From positions 54,142 to 118,141 of the forward strand of contig NW_027479465.1 in assembly GCF_051014685.1 (NCBI RefSeq): a stretch of DNA of 64,000 nucleotides. The letters are read 5' to 3'. The position numbers and the translations under genes were made by a program. The notes beneath the pieces were generated by a model. It did not search any database and had not been told where the DNA came from. It was given only the letters and a program-made list of their open reading frames with translations. The DNA comes from Ptiloglossa arizonensis (lineage: Eukaryota > Arthropoda > Insecta > Hymenoptera > Colletidae). Shown here in pieces: positions 36,444 to 48,827 of the stretch. Every line of letters starts with the position of its first letter. Position 1 is the first letter of the stretch.

Positions 36444-39098
36444 TGGTTAAGCGTTTGGAGCAGCAGAATGGCGAAAAATTTTTTGCCTTCTCAACCATTT
36501 CTTGGCTTCAAACTCCCATATCTCGCGAACGGATTGACCTAACCCAAAAATTCCTGTTGCGTCTGACAGTAGAAACTCGCCCGGTTACAACGGTATATGT
36601 ATTTTTTCCCTAGGCCATTCTGGTTAAGCGTTTGGAGCAGCGGAAGTGCGGAAAATTTGTTGTCTTCTCAACCATTTCTTAGCTTCAAACTCCCATATCT
36701 CGCGAACGGATTGACCTAACCCAAAAATTCCTATTTCATCTGAAAGTAGAAACTCGCCCGATTACAACGGTATGCGTATTTTTTCCCTAGGCCATTCTGG
36801 TTAAGCGTTTGGAGCAGCTGAATTGCGAAAAATTTGTTCTCTTCTCAACCATTTCTTAGCTTCAACTCCCATACCTCGCGAACGGATTGACCTAACCCAA
36901 AAATTCCTATTGCATTTGAAAGTAGAAACTCGCCCGATTACAACGGTACGTATGTTTTTCCCCTAGGCCATTCTGGTTAAGCGATTGGAGCAGCAGATGT
37001 TCGAAAAATTTGTTGTCTTGTCAAACATTTCTTAGCTTCAAAGTCCCATATCTCGCGAACGGATTGACCTAACCCAAAAATTCCTATTGCATCTGAAAGT
37101 AGAAACTGTCCCAATTTCAACGGTATGTGTATTTTCTCCCTAGGCCATTCTGGTTAAGCTTTTGGAGCAGCAAAATTGCGAAAAATTTTTTGCCTTCTCA
37201 ACCATTTCTTGGCTTCAAACTCCCATATCTCGCGAATGGATTGATCTAACCCAAAAATTCCTGTTGCATCTGAAAGTAGAAGCTCGCGCGATTACAACGT
37301 TACGTGTGTTTTTTCCCTAGGCCTTTCTGGTTAAGCGTTTGAAGCAGCAGAATTGCGAAAAATTTTTTGCCTTCAAAACCATTTCTTGGCTTCAAACTCC
37401 CATATCTCGCGAATGGATTGACCTAACCCAAAAATTCCTGTTGCATCTGAAAGCAGAAGCTCGCGCGATTACAACGGTATGCATATTTTTCCCCTAGGCC
37501 ATTCTGGTTAAGCGATTGGAGCAGCAAAATTGCGAAAAATTTGTTGTCTTGTCAAACATTTCTTAGCTTCAAAGTCCCATATCTCACGAACGGATTGACC
37601 TAACCCAAAAATTCCTGTTGCATCTGAAAGTAGAAACTCGCCCGATTACAACGGTATGCGTATTTTTTTCCCTAGGCCATTCTGGTTAAGCTTTTGGAGC
37701 AGCAGAATTGCGAAAAATTGTTTGCCTTCTCAACCATTTCTTGTCTTCAAACTCCCATATCTCGCGAACGGATTGACTTAACCAAAAAATTCCTGTTGCA
37801 TCTGAAAGTAGAAACTCGCCCGATTACAACGGTATGTATATTTTTTCCCTAGGCCATTCTGGTTAAGCGTTTAGAGCAGCAGAATGGCGAAAAATTTTTT
37901 GCCTTCTCAACCATTTCTTGGCTTCAAACTCCCATATCTCGCGAACGGATTGACCTAACCCAAAAATTCCTGTTGCGTCTGACAGTAGAAACTCGCCCGG
38001 TTACAACGGTATATGTATTTTTTCCCTAGGCCATTCTGGTTAAGTGTTTGGAGCAGCGGAAGTGCGGAAAATTTGTTGTCTTCTCAACCATTTCTTAGCT
38101 TCAAACTCCCATATCTCGCGAACGGATTGACCTAACCCAAAAATTCCTATTGCATCTGAAAGTAGAAACTCGCCCGATTACAACGGTATGCGTATTTTTT
38201 CCCTAGGCCATTCTGGTTAAGCGTTTGAAGCAGCAGAATTGCGAAAAATTTTTTGCCTTCTCAACCATTTCTTGGCTTCAAACTCCCATATCTCGCGAAC
38301 GGATTGACCTAACCCAAAAATTCCTGTTGCGTCTGACAGTAGAAACTCGCCCGGTTACAACGGTATATGTATTTTTTCCCTAGGCCATTCTGGTTAAGTG
38401 TTTGGAGCAGCGGAAGTGCGGAAAATTTGTTGTCTTCTCAACCATTTCTTAGCTTCAAACTCCCATATCTCGCGAACGGATTGACCTAACCCAAAAATTC
38501 CTATTGCATCTGAAAGTAGAAACTCGCCCGATTACAACGGTATGTATATTTTTTCCCTAGGCCATTCTGGTTAAGCGTTTAGAGCAGCAGAATGGCGAAA
38601 AATTTTTTGCCTTCTCAACCATTTCTTGGCTTCAAACTCCCATATCTCGCGAACGGATTGACCTAACCCAAAAATTCCTGTTGCGTCTGACAGTAGAAAC
38701 TCGCCCGGTTACAACGGTATATGTATTTTTTCCCTAGGCCATTCTGGTTAAGTGTTTGGAGCAGCGGAAGTGCGGAAAATTTGTTGTCTTCTCAACCATT
38801 TCTTAGCTTCAAACTCCCATATCTCGCGAACGGATTGACCTAACCCAAAAATTCCTATTGCATCTGAAAGTAGAAACTCGCCCGATTACAACGGTATGCG
38901 TATTTTTTCCCTAGGCCATTCTGGTTAAGCGTTTGAAGCAGCAGAATTGCGAAAAATTTTTTGCCTTCTCAACCATTTCTTGGCTTCAAACTCCCATATC
39001 TCGCGAACGGATTGACCTAACCCAAAAATTCCTGTTGCGTCTGACAGTAGAAACTCGCCCGGTTACAACGGTATATGTATTTTTTCCCCAGGCCATTC

Positions 39099-42000
39099 TG
39101 GTTAAGCGTTTGGAGCAGCGGAAGTGCGGAAAATTTGTTGCCTTCTCAACCATTTCTTGGCTTCAAACTCCCATATCTCGCGAATGGATTGACCTAACCC
39201 AAAAATTCCTGTTGCATCTGAAAGTAGAAGCTCGCGCGATTACAACGGTATGCATATTTTTCCCCTAGGCCATTCTGGTTAAGCGATTGGAGCAGCAAAA
39301 GTGCGAAAAATTTGTTGTCTTGTCAAACATTTCTTAGCTTCAAAGTCCCATATCTCGCGAACGGATTGACCTAACCCAAAAATTCCTGTTGCATCTGAAA
39401 GTAGAAACTCGCCCGATTACAACGGTATGCGTATTTTTTCCCTAGGCCATTCCGGTTAAGCTTTTGGAGCAGCAAAATTGCGAAAAATTTTTTGCCTTCT
39501 CAACCATTTCTTGGTTTCAAACTCCCATATCTCGCGAACGGATTGACCTAACCCAAAAATTCCTGTTGCATCTGAAAGTAGAAACTCGCCCGATTACAAC
39601 GGTATGTGTATTTTTTCCCTAGGCCATTCTGGTTAAGCGTTTGGAGCAGCAGAATGGCGAAAAATTGTTTGCCTTCTCAACCATTTCTTGGCTTCAAACT
39701 CCCATATCTCGCGAACGGATTGACCTAACCCAAAAATTCCTGTTGCGTCTGACAGTAGAAACTCGCTCGGTTACAGCGGTATATGTATTTTTTCCCTAGG
39801 CCATTCTGGTTAAGCGTTTGGAGCAGCGGAAGTGCGAAAAATTGTTTGCCTTCTCAACCATTTCTTGTCTTCAAACTCCCATATCTCGCGAACGGATTGA
39901 CCTAACCAAGAAATTCCTGTTGCATCTGAAAGTAGAAACTCGCCCGATTACAACGGTATGTGTATTTTTTCCCTAGGCCATTCTGGTTAAGCGTTTGGAG
40001 CAGCAGAATGGCGAAAAATTTTTTGCCTTCTCAACCATTTCTTGGCTTCAAACTCCCATATCTCGCGAACGGATTGACCTAACCCAAAAATTCCTGTTGC
40101 GTCTGACAGTAGAAACTCGCCCGGTTACAACGGTATATGTATTTTTTCCCTAGGCCATTCTGGTTAAGCGTTTGGAGCAGCGGAAGTGCGGAAAATTTGT
40201 TGTCTTCTCAACCATTTCTTAGCTTCAAACTCCCATATCTCGCGAACGGATTGACCTAACCCAAAAATTCCTATTTCATCTGAAAGTAGAAACTCGCCCG
40301 ATTACAACGGTATGCGTATTTTTTCCCTAGGCCATTCTGGTTAAGCGTTTGGAGCAGCTGAATTGCGAAAAATTTGTTCTCTTCTCAACCATTTCTTAGC
40401 TTCAACTCCCATACCTCGCGAACGGATTGACCTAACCCAAAAATTCCTATTGCATTTGAAAGTAGAAACTCGCCCGATTACAACGGTACGTATGTTTTTC
40501 CCCTAGGCCATTCTGGTTAAGCGATTGGAGCAGCAGATGTTCGAAAAATTTGTTGTCTTGTCAAACATTTCTTAGCTTCAAAGTCCCATATCTCGCGAAC
40601 GGATTGACCTAACCCAAAAATTCCTATTGCATCTGAAAGTAGAAACTGTCCCAATTTCAACGGTATGTGTATTTTCTCCCTAGGCCATTCTGGTTAAGCT
40701 TTTGGAGCAGCAAAATTGCGAAAAATTTTTTGCCTTCTCAACCATTTCTTGGCTTCAAACTCCCATATCTCGCGAATGGATTGATCTAACCCAAAAATTC
40801 CTGTTGCATCTGAAAGTAGAAGCTCGCGCGATTACAACGTTACGTGTGTTTTTTCCCTAGGCCTTTCTGGTTAAGCGTTTGAAGCAGCAGAATTGCGAAA
40901 AATTTTTTGCCTTCAAAACCATTTCTTGGCTTCAAACTCCCATATCTCGCGAATGGATTGACCTAACCCAAAAATTCCTGTTGCATCTGAAAGCAGAAGC
41001 TCGCGCGATTACAACGGTATGCATATTTTTCCCCTAGGCCATTCTGGTTAAGCGATTGGAGCAGCAAAATTGCGAAAAATTTGTTGTCTTGTCAAACATT
41101 TCTTTGCTTCAAAGTCCCATATCTCACGAACGGATTGACCTAACCCAAAAATTCCTGTTGCATCTGAAAGTAGAAACTCGCCCGATTACAACGGTATGCG
41201 TATTTTTTCCTTAGGCCATTCTGGTTAAGCTTTTGGAGCAGCAGAATTGCGAAAAATTGTTTGCCTTCTCAACCATTTCTTGTCTTCAAACTCCCATATC
41301 TCGCGAACGGATTGACTTAACCAAAAAATTCCTGTTGCATCTGAAAGTAGAAACTCGCCCGATTACAACGGTATGTATATTTTTTCCCTAGGCCATTCTG
41401 GTTAAGCGTTTAGAGCAGCAGAATGGCGAAAAATTTTTTGCCTTCTCAACCATTTCTTGGCTTCAAACTCCCATATCTCGCGAACGGATTGACCTAACCC
41501 AAAAATTCCTGTTGCGTCTGACAGTAGAAACTCGCCCGGTTACAACGGTATATGTATTTTTTCCCTAGGCCATTCTGGTTAAGTGTTTGGAGCAGCGGAA
41601 GTGCGGAAAATTTGTTGTCTTCTCAACCATTTCTTAGCTTCAAACTCCCATATCTCGCGAACGGATTGACCTAACCCAAAAATTCCTATTGCATCTGAAA
41701 GTAGAAACTCGCCCGATTACAACGGTATGCGTATTTTTTCCCTAGGCCATTCTGGTTAAGCGTTTGAAGCAGCAGAATTGCGAAAAATTTTTTGCCTTCT
41801 CAACCATTTCTTGCCTTCAAACTCCCATATCTCGCGAATGGATTGACCTAACCCAAAAATTCCTGTTGCATCTGAAAGTAGAAGCTCGCGCGATTACAAC
41901 GGTATGCATATTTTTCCCCTAGGCCATTCTGGTTAAGCGATTGGAGCAGCAAAAGTGCGAAAAATTTGTTGTCTTGTCAAACATTTCTTAGCTTCAAAGT

Positions 42001-42637
42001 CCCATATCTCGCGAACGGATTGACCTAACCCAAAAATTACTATTGCATCTGAAAGTAGAAACTCGCCCAATTTCAACGGTATCTGTATTTTTTCCCTAGG
42101 CCATTCTGGTTAAGCGATTGGAGCCGCAGAATTGTGAAAAATTTTTTGCCTTCTCTACCATTTCTTGGCTTCAAACTCCAATATCTCATGAACGGATTGA
42201 CCTAACCCAAAAATTCCTGTTGCATCTGAAAGTAGAAACTCGCCCGATTACAACGGTATGCGTATTTTTTCCCTAGGCCGTTCTGGTTAAGCGTTTGGAG
42301 CAGCGGAAGTGCGGAAAATTTGTTGTCTTCTCAACCATTTCTTAGCTTCAAACTCCCATATCTCGCGAACGGATTGACCTAACCCAAAAATTCCTATTGC
42401 ATCTGAAAGTAGAAACTCGCCCGATTACAACGGTATGCGTATTTTTTCCCTAGGCCATTCTGGTTAAGCGTTTGAAGCAGCAGAATTGCGAAAAATTTTT
42501 TGCCTTCTCAACCATTTCTTGGCTTCAAACTCCCATATCTCGCGAACGGATTGACCTAACCCAAAAATTCCTGTTGCGTCTGACAGTAGAAACTCGCCCG
42601 GTTACAACGGTATATGTATTTTTTCCCCAGGCCATTC
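39099..42637 (+). repeat. 20-monomer unit, copy 2 (3,539 bp)
   Basis: Same order as copy 1 for units 1 to 15, then F' 41,753 (cttgccttcaaac), G' 41,930 (aaattactattg), J 42,107 (gattggagccgcag, ctcatgaacgg), B 42,284 and F'/A 42,461. The J unit is otherwise typical of the block at 45,646 onward. The 111-codon frame at 42,472-42,807 mirrors the one 3,539 bp upstream. Confidence 0.88.
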
Positions 42638-45600
42638 TGGTTAAGCGTTTGGAGCAGCGGAAGTGCGGAAAATTTGTTGCCTTCTCAACCATTTCTTGGC
42701 TTCAAACTCCCATATCTCGCGAATGGATTGACCTAACCCAAAAATTCCTGTTGCATCTGAAAGTAGAAGCTCGCGCGATTACAACGGTATGCATATTTTT
42801 CCCCTAGGCCATTCTGGTTAAGCGATTGGAGCAGCAAAAGTGCGAAAAATTTGTTGTCTTGTCAAACATTTCTTAGCTTCAAAGTCCCATATCTCGCGAA
42901 CGGATTGACCTAACCCAAAAATTCCTGTTGCATCTGAAAGTAGAAACTCGCCCGATTACAACGGTATGCGTATTTTTTCCCTAGGCCATTCCGGTTAAGC
43001 TTTTGGAGCAGCAAAATTGCGAAAAATTTTTTGCCTTCTCAACCATTTCTTGGTTTCAAACTCCCATATCTCGCGAACGGATTGACCTAACCCAAAAATT
43101 CCTGTTGCATCTGAAAGTAGAAACTCGCCCGATTACAACGGTATGTGTATTTTTTCCCTAGGCCATTCTGGTTAAGCGTTTGGAGCAGCAGAATGGCGAA
43201 AAATTGTTTGCCTTCTCAACCATTTCTTGGCTTCAAACTCCCATATCTCGCGAACGGATTGACCTAACCCAAAAATTCCTGTTGCGTCTGACAGTAGAAA
43301 CTCGCTCGGTTACAGCGGTATATGTATTTTTTCCCTAGGCCATTCTGGTTAAGCGTTTGGAGCAGCGGAAGTGCGAAAAATTGTTTGCCTTCTCAACCAT
43401 TTCTTGTCTTCAAACTCCCATATCTCGCGAACGGATTGACCTAACCAAGAAATTCCTGTTGCATCTGAAAGTAGAAACTCGCCCGATTACAACGGTATGT
43501 GTATTTTTTCCCTAGGCCATTCTGGTTAAGCGTTTGGAGCAGCAGAATGGCGAAAAATTTTTTGCCTTCTCAACCATTTCTTGGCTTCAAACTCCCATAT
43601 CTCGCGAACGGATTGACCTAACCCAAAAATTCCTGTTGCGTCTGACAGTAGAAACTCGCCCGGTTACAACGGTATATGTATTTTTTCCCTAGGCCATTCT
43701 GGTTAAGCGTTTGGAGCAGCGGAAGTGCGGAAAATTTGTTGTCTTCTCAACCATTTCTTAGCTTCAAACTCCCATATCTCGCGAACGGATTGACCTAACC
43801 CAAAAATTCCTATTTCATCTGAAAGTAGAAACTCGCCCGATTACAACGGTATGCGTATTTTTTCCCTAGGCCATTCTGGTTAAGCGTTTGGAGCAGCTGA
43901 ATTGCGAAAAATTTGTTCTCTTCTCAACCATTTCTTAGCTTCAACTCCCATACCTCGCGAACGGATTGACCTAACCCAAAAATTCCTATTGCATTTGAAA
44001 GTAGAAACTCGCCCGATTACAACGGTACGTATGTTTTTCCCCTAGGCCATTCTGGTTAAGCGATTGGAGCAGCAGATGTTCGAAAAATTTGTTGTCTTGT
44101 CAAACATTTCTTAGCTTCAAAGTCCCATATCTCGCGAACGGATTGACCTAACCCAAAAATTCCTATTGCATCTGAAAGTAGAAACTGTCCCAATTTCAAC
44201 GGTATGTGTATTTTCTCCCTAGGCCATTCTGGTTAAGCTTTTGGAGCAGCAAAATTGCGAAAAATTTTTTGCCTTCTCAACCATTTCTTGGCTTCAAACT
44301 CCCATATCTCGCGAATGGATTGATCTAACCCAAAAATTCCTGTTGCATCTGAAAGTAGAAGCTCGCGCGATTACAACGTTACGTGTGTTTTTTCCCTAGG
44401 CCTTTCTGGTTAAGCGTTTGAAGCAGCAGAATTGCGAAAAATTTTTTGCCTTCAAAACCATTTCTTGGCTTCAAACTCCCATATCTCGCGAATGGATTGA
44501 CCTAACCCAAAAATTCCTGTTGCATCTGAAAGCAGAAGCTCGCGCGATTACAACGGTATGCATATTTTTCCCCTAGGCCATTCTGGTTAAGCGATTGGAG
44601 CAGCAAAATTGCGAAAAATTTGTTGTCTTGTCAAACATTTCTTTGCTTCAAAGTCCCATATCTCACGAACGGATTGACCTAACCCAAAAATTCCTGTTGC
44701 ATCTGAAAGTAGAAACTCGCCCGATTACAACGGTATGCGTATTTTTTCCTTAGGCCATTCTGGTTAAGCTTTTGGAGCAGCAGAATTGCGAAAAATTGTT
44801 TGCCTTCTCAACCATTTCTTGTCTTCAAACTCCCATATCTCGCGAACGGATTGACTTAACCAAAAAATTCCTGTTGCATCTGAAAGTAGAAACTCGCCCG
44901 ATTACAACGGTATGTATATTTTTTCCCTAGGCCATTCTGGTTAAGCGTTTAGAGCAGCAGAATGGCGAAAAATTTTTTGCCTTCTCAACCATTTCTTGGC
45001 TTCAAACTCCCATATCTCGCGAACGGATTGACCTAACCCAAAAATTCCTGTTGCGTCTGACAGTAGAAACTCGCCCGGTTACAACGGTATATGTATTTTT
45101 TCCCTAGGCCATTCTGGTTAAGTGTTTGGAGCAGCGGAAGTGCGGAAAATTTGTTGTCTTCTCAACCATTTCTTAGCTTCAAACTCCCATATCTCGCGAA
45201 CGGATTGACCTAACCCAAAAATTCCTATTGCATCTGAAAGTAGAAACTCGCCCGATTACAACGGTATGCGTATTTTTTCCCTAGGCCATTCTGGTTAAGC
45301 GTTTGAAGCAGCAGAATTGCGAAAAATTTTTTGCCTTCTCAACCATTTCTTGCCTTCAAACTCCCATATCTCGCGAATGGATTGACCTAACCCAAAAATT
45401 CCTGTTGCATCTGAAAGTAGAAGCTCGCGCGATTACAACGGTATGCATATTTTTCCCCTAGGCCATTCTGGTTAAGCGATTGGAGCAGCAAAAGTGCGAA
45501 AAATTTGTTGTCTTGTCAAACATTTCTTAGCTTCAAAGTCCCATATCTCGCGAACGGATTGACCTAACCCAAAAATTACTATTGCATCTGAAAGTAGAAA

Positions 45601-45822
45601 CTCGCCCAATTTCAACGGTATCTGTATTTTTTCCCTAGGCCATTCTGGTTAAGCGATTGGAGCCGCAGAATTGTGAAAAATTTTTTGCCTTCTCTACCAT
45701 TTCTTGGCTTCAAACTCCAATATCTCATGAACGGATTGACCTAACCCAAAAATTCCTGTTGCATCTGAAAGTAGAAACTCGCCCGATTACAACGGTATGC
45801 GTATTTTTTCCCTAGGCCGTTC
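42638..45822 (+). repeat. 20-monomer unit, copy 3, truncated after 18 monomers
   Basis: Runs parallel to copy 2 (same cagatgttcg, acgttacgtgtg, ccttcaaaacc, tctttgcttc and cttgccttc marks) through the J unit at 45,646. At 45,823 the next unit is class K instead of the expected B, so the 20-monomer period stops and a 6-monomer HOR begins. Confidence 0.88.
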
Positions 45823-46706
45823 TGGTTAAGCGTTTGGAGCAGCAGAATTGCGAAAAATTTGTTGCCTTGTCAAACATTTCTTAGCTTCAAAGTCCCATAT
45901 CTCGCGAACGGATTGACCTAACCCAAAAATTCCTATTGCATCTGAAAGTAGAAACTCGCCCAATTACAACGATATGTGCATTTTTTCCCTAGGCCATTCT
46001 GGTTAAGCGTTTGGAGCAGCGGAAGTGCGAAAAATTTGTTGTCTTCTCAACCATTTCTTAGCTTCAAACTCCCATATCTCGCGATCGGATTGACTTAACC
46101 CAAAAATTCCTATTGCATCTGAAAGTAGAAACTCGCCCGATTACAACGGTACGTGTGTTTTTCCCCTAGGCCATTCTGGTTAAGCGATTGGATCAGCAGA
46201 AGTGCGAAAAATTTGTTGCCTTGTCAAACATTTCTTAGCTTCAAAGTCCCATATCTCGCGAACGGATTGACCTAACCCAAAAATTCCTATTGCATCTGAA
46301 AGTAGAAACTCGCCCAATTACAACGGTATGTGTATTTTTTCCCTAGGCCATTCTGGTTAAGCGTTTGGAGCAGCGGAAGTGCGAAAAATTTTTTGCCTTC
46401 TCACCATTTCTTGGCTTCAAACTTCCATATCTCGCGAACGGATTGACCTAACCCAAAAATTCCTGTTGCATCTGAAAGTAGAAGCTCGCGCGATTACAAC
46501 GGTATGCATATTTTTCCCCTAGGCCATTCTGGTTAAGCGATTGGAGCAGCAAAAGTGCGAAAAATTTGTTGTCTTGTCAAACATTTCTTAGCTTCAAAGT
46601 CCCATATCTCGCGAACGGATTGACCTAACCCAAAAATTACTATTGCATCTGAAAGTAGAAACTCGCCCAATTTCAACGGTATCTGTATTTTTTCCCTAGG
46701 CCATTC
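45646..46706 (+). repeat. 1,061-bp HOR unit J K L M N G' (copy 1)
   Basis: Six monomers starting 45,646, 45,823, 46,000, 46,177, 46,354 and 46,530. N is 176 bp (ctcaccattt in place of ctcaaccattt). G' has aaattactattg. Confidence 0.88.
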
Positions 46707-47943
46707 TGGTTAAGCGATTGGAGCCGCAGAATTGTGAAAAATTTTTTGCCTTCTCTACCATTTCTTGGCTTCAAACTCCAATATCTCATGAACGGATTGA
46801 CCTAACCCAAAAATTCCTGTTGCATCTGAAAGTAGAAACTCGCCCGATTACAACGGTATGCGTATTTTTTCCCTAGGCCGTTCTGGTTAAGCGTTTGGAG
46901 CAGCAGAATTGCGAAAAATTTGTTGCCTTGTCAAACATTTCTTAGCTTCAAAGTCCCATATCTCGCGAACGGATTGACCTAACCCAAAAATTCCTATTGC
47001 ATCTGAAAGTAGAAACTCGCCCAATTACAACGATATGTGCATTTTTTCCCTAGGCCATTCTGGTTAAGCGTTTGGAGCAGCGGAAGTGCGAAAAATTTGT
47101 TGTCTTCTCAACCATTTCTTAGCTTCAAACTCCCATATCTCGCGATCGGATTGACTTAACCCAAAAATTCCTATTGCATCTGAAAGTAGAAACTCGCCCG
47201 ATTACAACGGTACGTGTGTTTTTCCCCTAGGCCATTCTGGTTAAGCGATTGGATCAGCAGAAGTGCGAAAAATTTGTTGCCTTGTCAAACATTTCTTAGC
47301 TTCAAAGTCCCATATCTCGCGAACGGATTGACCTAACCCAAAAATTCCTATTGCATCTGAAAGTAGAAACTCGCCCAATTACAACGGTATGTGTATTTTT
47401 TCCCTAGGCCATTCTGGTTAAGCGTTTGGAGCAGCGGAAGTGCGAAAAATTTTTTGCCTTCTCACCATTTCTTGGCTTCAAACTTCCATATCTCGCGAAC
47501 GGATTGACCTAACCCAAAAATTCCTGTTGCATCTGAAAGTAGAAGCTCGCCCGATTACAACGGTATGTGTATTTTTTCCCTAGGCCATTCTGGTTAAGCG
47601 TTTGGAGCAGCGGAAGTGCGAAAAATTTTTTGCCTTCTCACCATTTCTTGGCTTCAAACTTCCATATCTCGCGAACGGATTGACCTAACCCAAAAATTCC
47701 TGTTGCATCTGAAAGTAGAAGCTCGCGCGATTACAACGGTATGCATATTTTTCCCCTAGGCCATTCTGGTTAAGCGATTGGAGCAGCAAAAGTGCGAAAA
47801 ATTTGTTGTCTTGTCAAACATTTCTTAGCTTCAAAGTCCCATATCTCGCGAACGGATTGACCTAACCCAAAAATTACTATTGCATCTGAAAGTAGAAACT
47901 CGCCCAATTTCAACGGTATCTGTATTTTTTCCCTAGGCCATTC
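46707..47943 (+). repeat. 1,237-bp HOR unit J K L M N N G' (copy 2)
   Basis: Same order but with the N unit doubled (47,415 and 47,591, both 176 bp). The first N ends cgcccgattac/ggtatgtg and the second ends cgcgcgattac/ggtatgcat, so the extra unit was inserted next to the existing N without disturbing order. Confidence 0.88.
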
Positions 47944-48120
47944 TGGTTAAGCGATTGGAGCCGCAGAATTGTGAAAAATTTTTTGCCTTCTCTACCATTT
48001 CTTGGCTTCAAACTCCAATATCTCATGAACGGATTGACCTAACCCAAAAATTCCTGTTGCATCTGAAAGTAGAAACTCGCCCGATTACAACGGTATGCGT
48101 ATTTTTTCCCTAGGCCGTTC
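47944..48120 (+). repeat. Reference monomer, class J
   Basis: Diagnostic bases: gattggagccgcag, gaattgtgaaaaa, ctctaccattt, ctccaatatctcatgaacgg. The TCGCGA site is lost (tctcatga). Copies at 42,107, 45,646, 46,707, 47,944 and 56,077. It shares cagaattgtg and ctctacc with the first units of the window (1 and 355). Confidence 0.85.
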
Positions 48121-48827
48121 TGGTTAAGCGTTTGGAGCAGCAGAATTGCGAAAAATTTGTTGCCTTGTCAAACATTTCTTAGCTTCAAAGTCCCATATCT
48201 CGCGAACGGATTGACCTAACCCAAAAATTCCTATTGCATCTGAAAGTAGAAACTCGCCCAATTACAACGATATGTGCATTTTTTCCCTAGGCCATTCTGG
48301 TTAAGCGTTTGGAGCAGCGGAAGTGCGAAAAATTTGTTGTCTTCTCAACCATTTCTTAGCTTCAAACTCCCATATCTCGCGATCGGATTGACTTAACCCA
48401 AAAATTCCTATTGCATCTGAAAGTAGAAACTCGCCCGATTACAACGGTACGTGTGTTTTTCCCCTAGGCCATTCTGGTTAAGCGATTGGATCAGCAGAAG
48501 TGCGAAAAATTTGTTGCCTTGTCAAACATTTCTTAGCTTCAAAGTCCCATATCTCGCGAACGGATTGACCTAACCCAAAAATTCCTATTGCATCTGAAAG
48601 TAGAAACTCGCCCAATTACAACGGTATGTGTATTTTTTCCCTAGGCCATTCTGGTTAAGCGTTTGGAGCAGCGGAAGTGCGAAAAATTTTTTGCCTTCTC
48701 ACCATTTCTTGGCTTCAAACTTCCATATCTCGCGAACGGATTGACCTAACCCAAAAATTCCTGTTGCATCTGAAAGTAGAAGCTCGCCCGATTACAACGG
48801 TATGTGTATTTTTTCCCTAGGCAATTC
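48121..48827 (+). repeat. Reference monomers K, L, M, N
   Basis: K 48,121: ttgttgccttgtcaaac with cgcccaattac and cgatatgtgc. L 48,298: gcggaagtgcg with tcgcgatcggattgac. M 48,475: gattggatcagcag. N 48,652: ctcaccattt, aaacttcc, 176 bp. The cgcccaatt form in K, M and some N units weakens the CENP-B-like core. Confidence 0.83.

Larger units (their letters stand above)
35559..39098 (+). repeat. 20-monomer unit, copy 1 (3,540 bp)
   Basis: Begins with chimera B/F. Order is B/F G H A B/I A B C D F F' G E A B F'/A B A B F'/A. Rare marks are cagatgttcg (36,994), gcgaatggattgatc, acgttacgtgtg and ccttcaaaacc. A T7 run at about 37,661 gives +1 and the class C loss gives -1, so the total equals 20 x 177. 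The three units 38,391-38,921 (B A B) differ from the sister copy, which has G', J and B there, without change in overall length. The stretch 38,933-39,268 has a 111-codon frame because tag is cag at 39,088; it is a repeat by-product. Confidence 0.88.

Noticed and set aside
38933..39268. 111-codon frames at 38,933 and 42,472
   Set aside because: They span almost two monomers in the common frame because ccctagg reads ccccagg there; they are duplicated with the 20-monomer unit.
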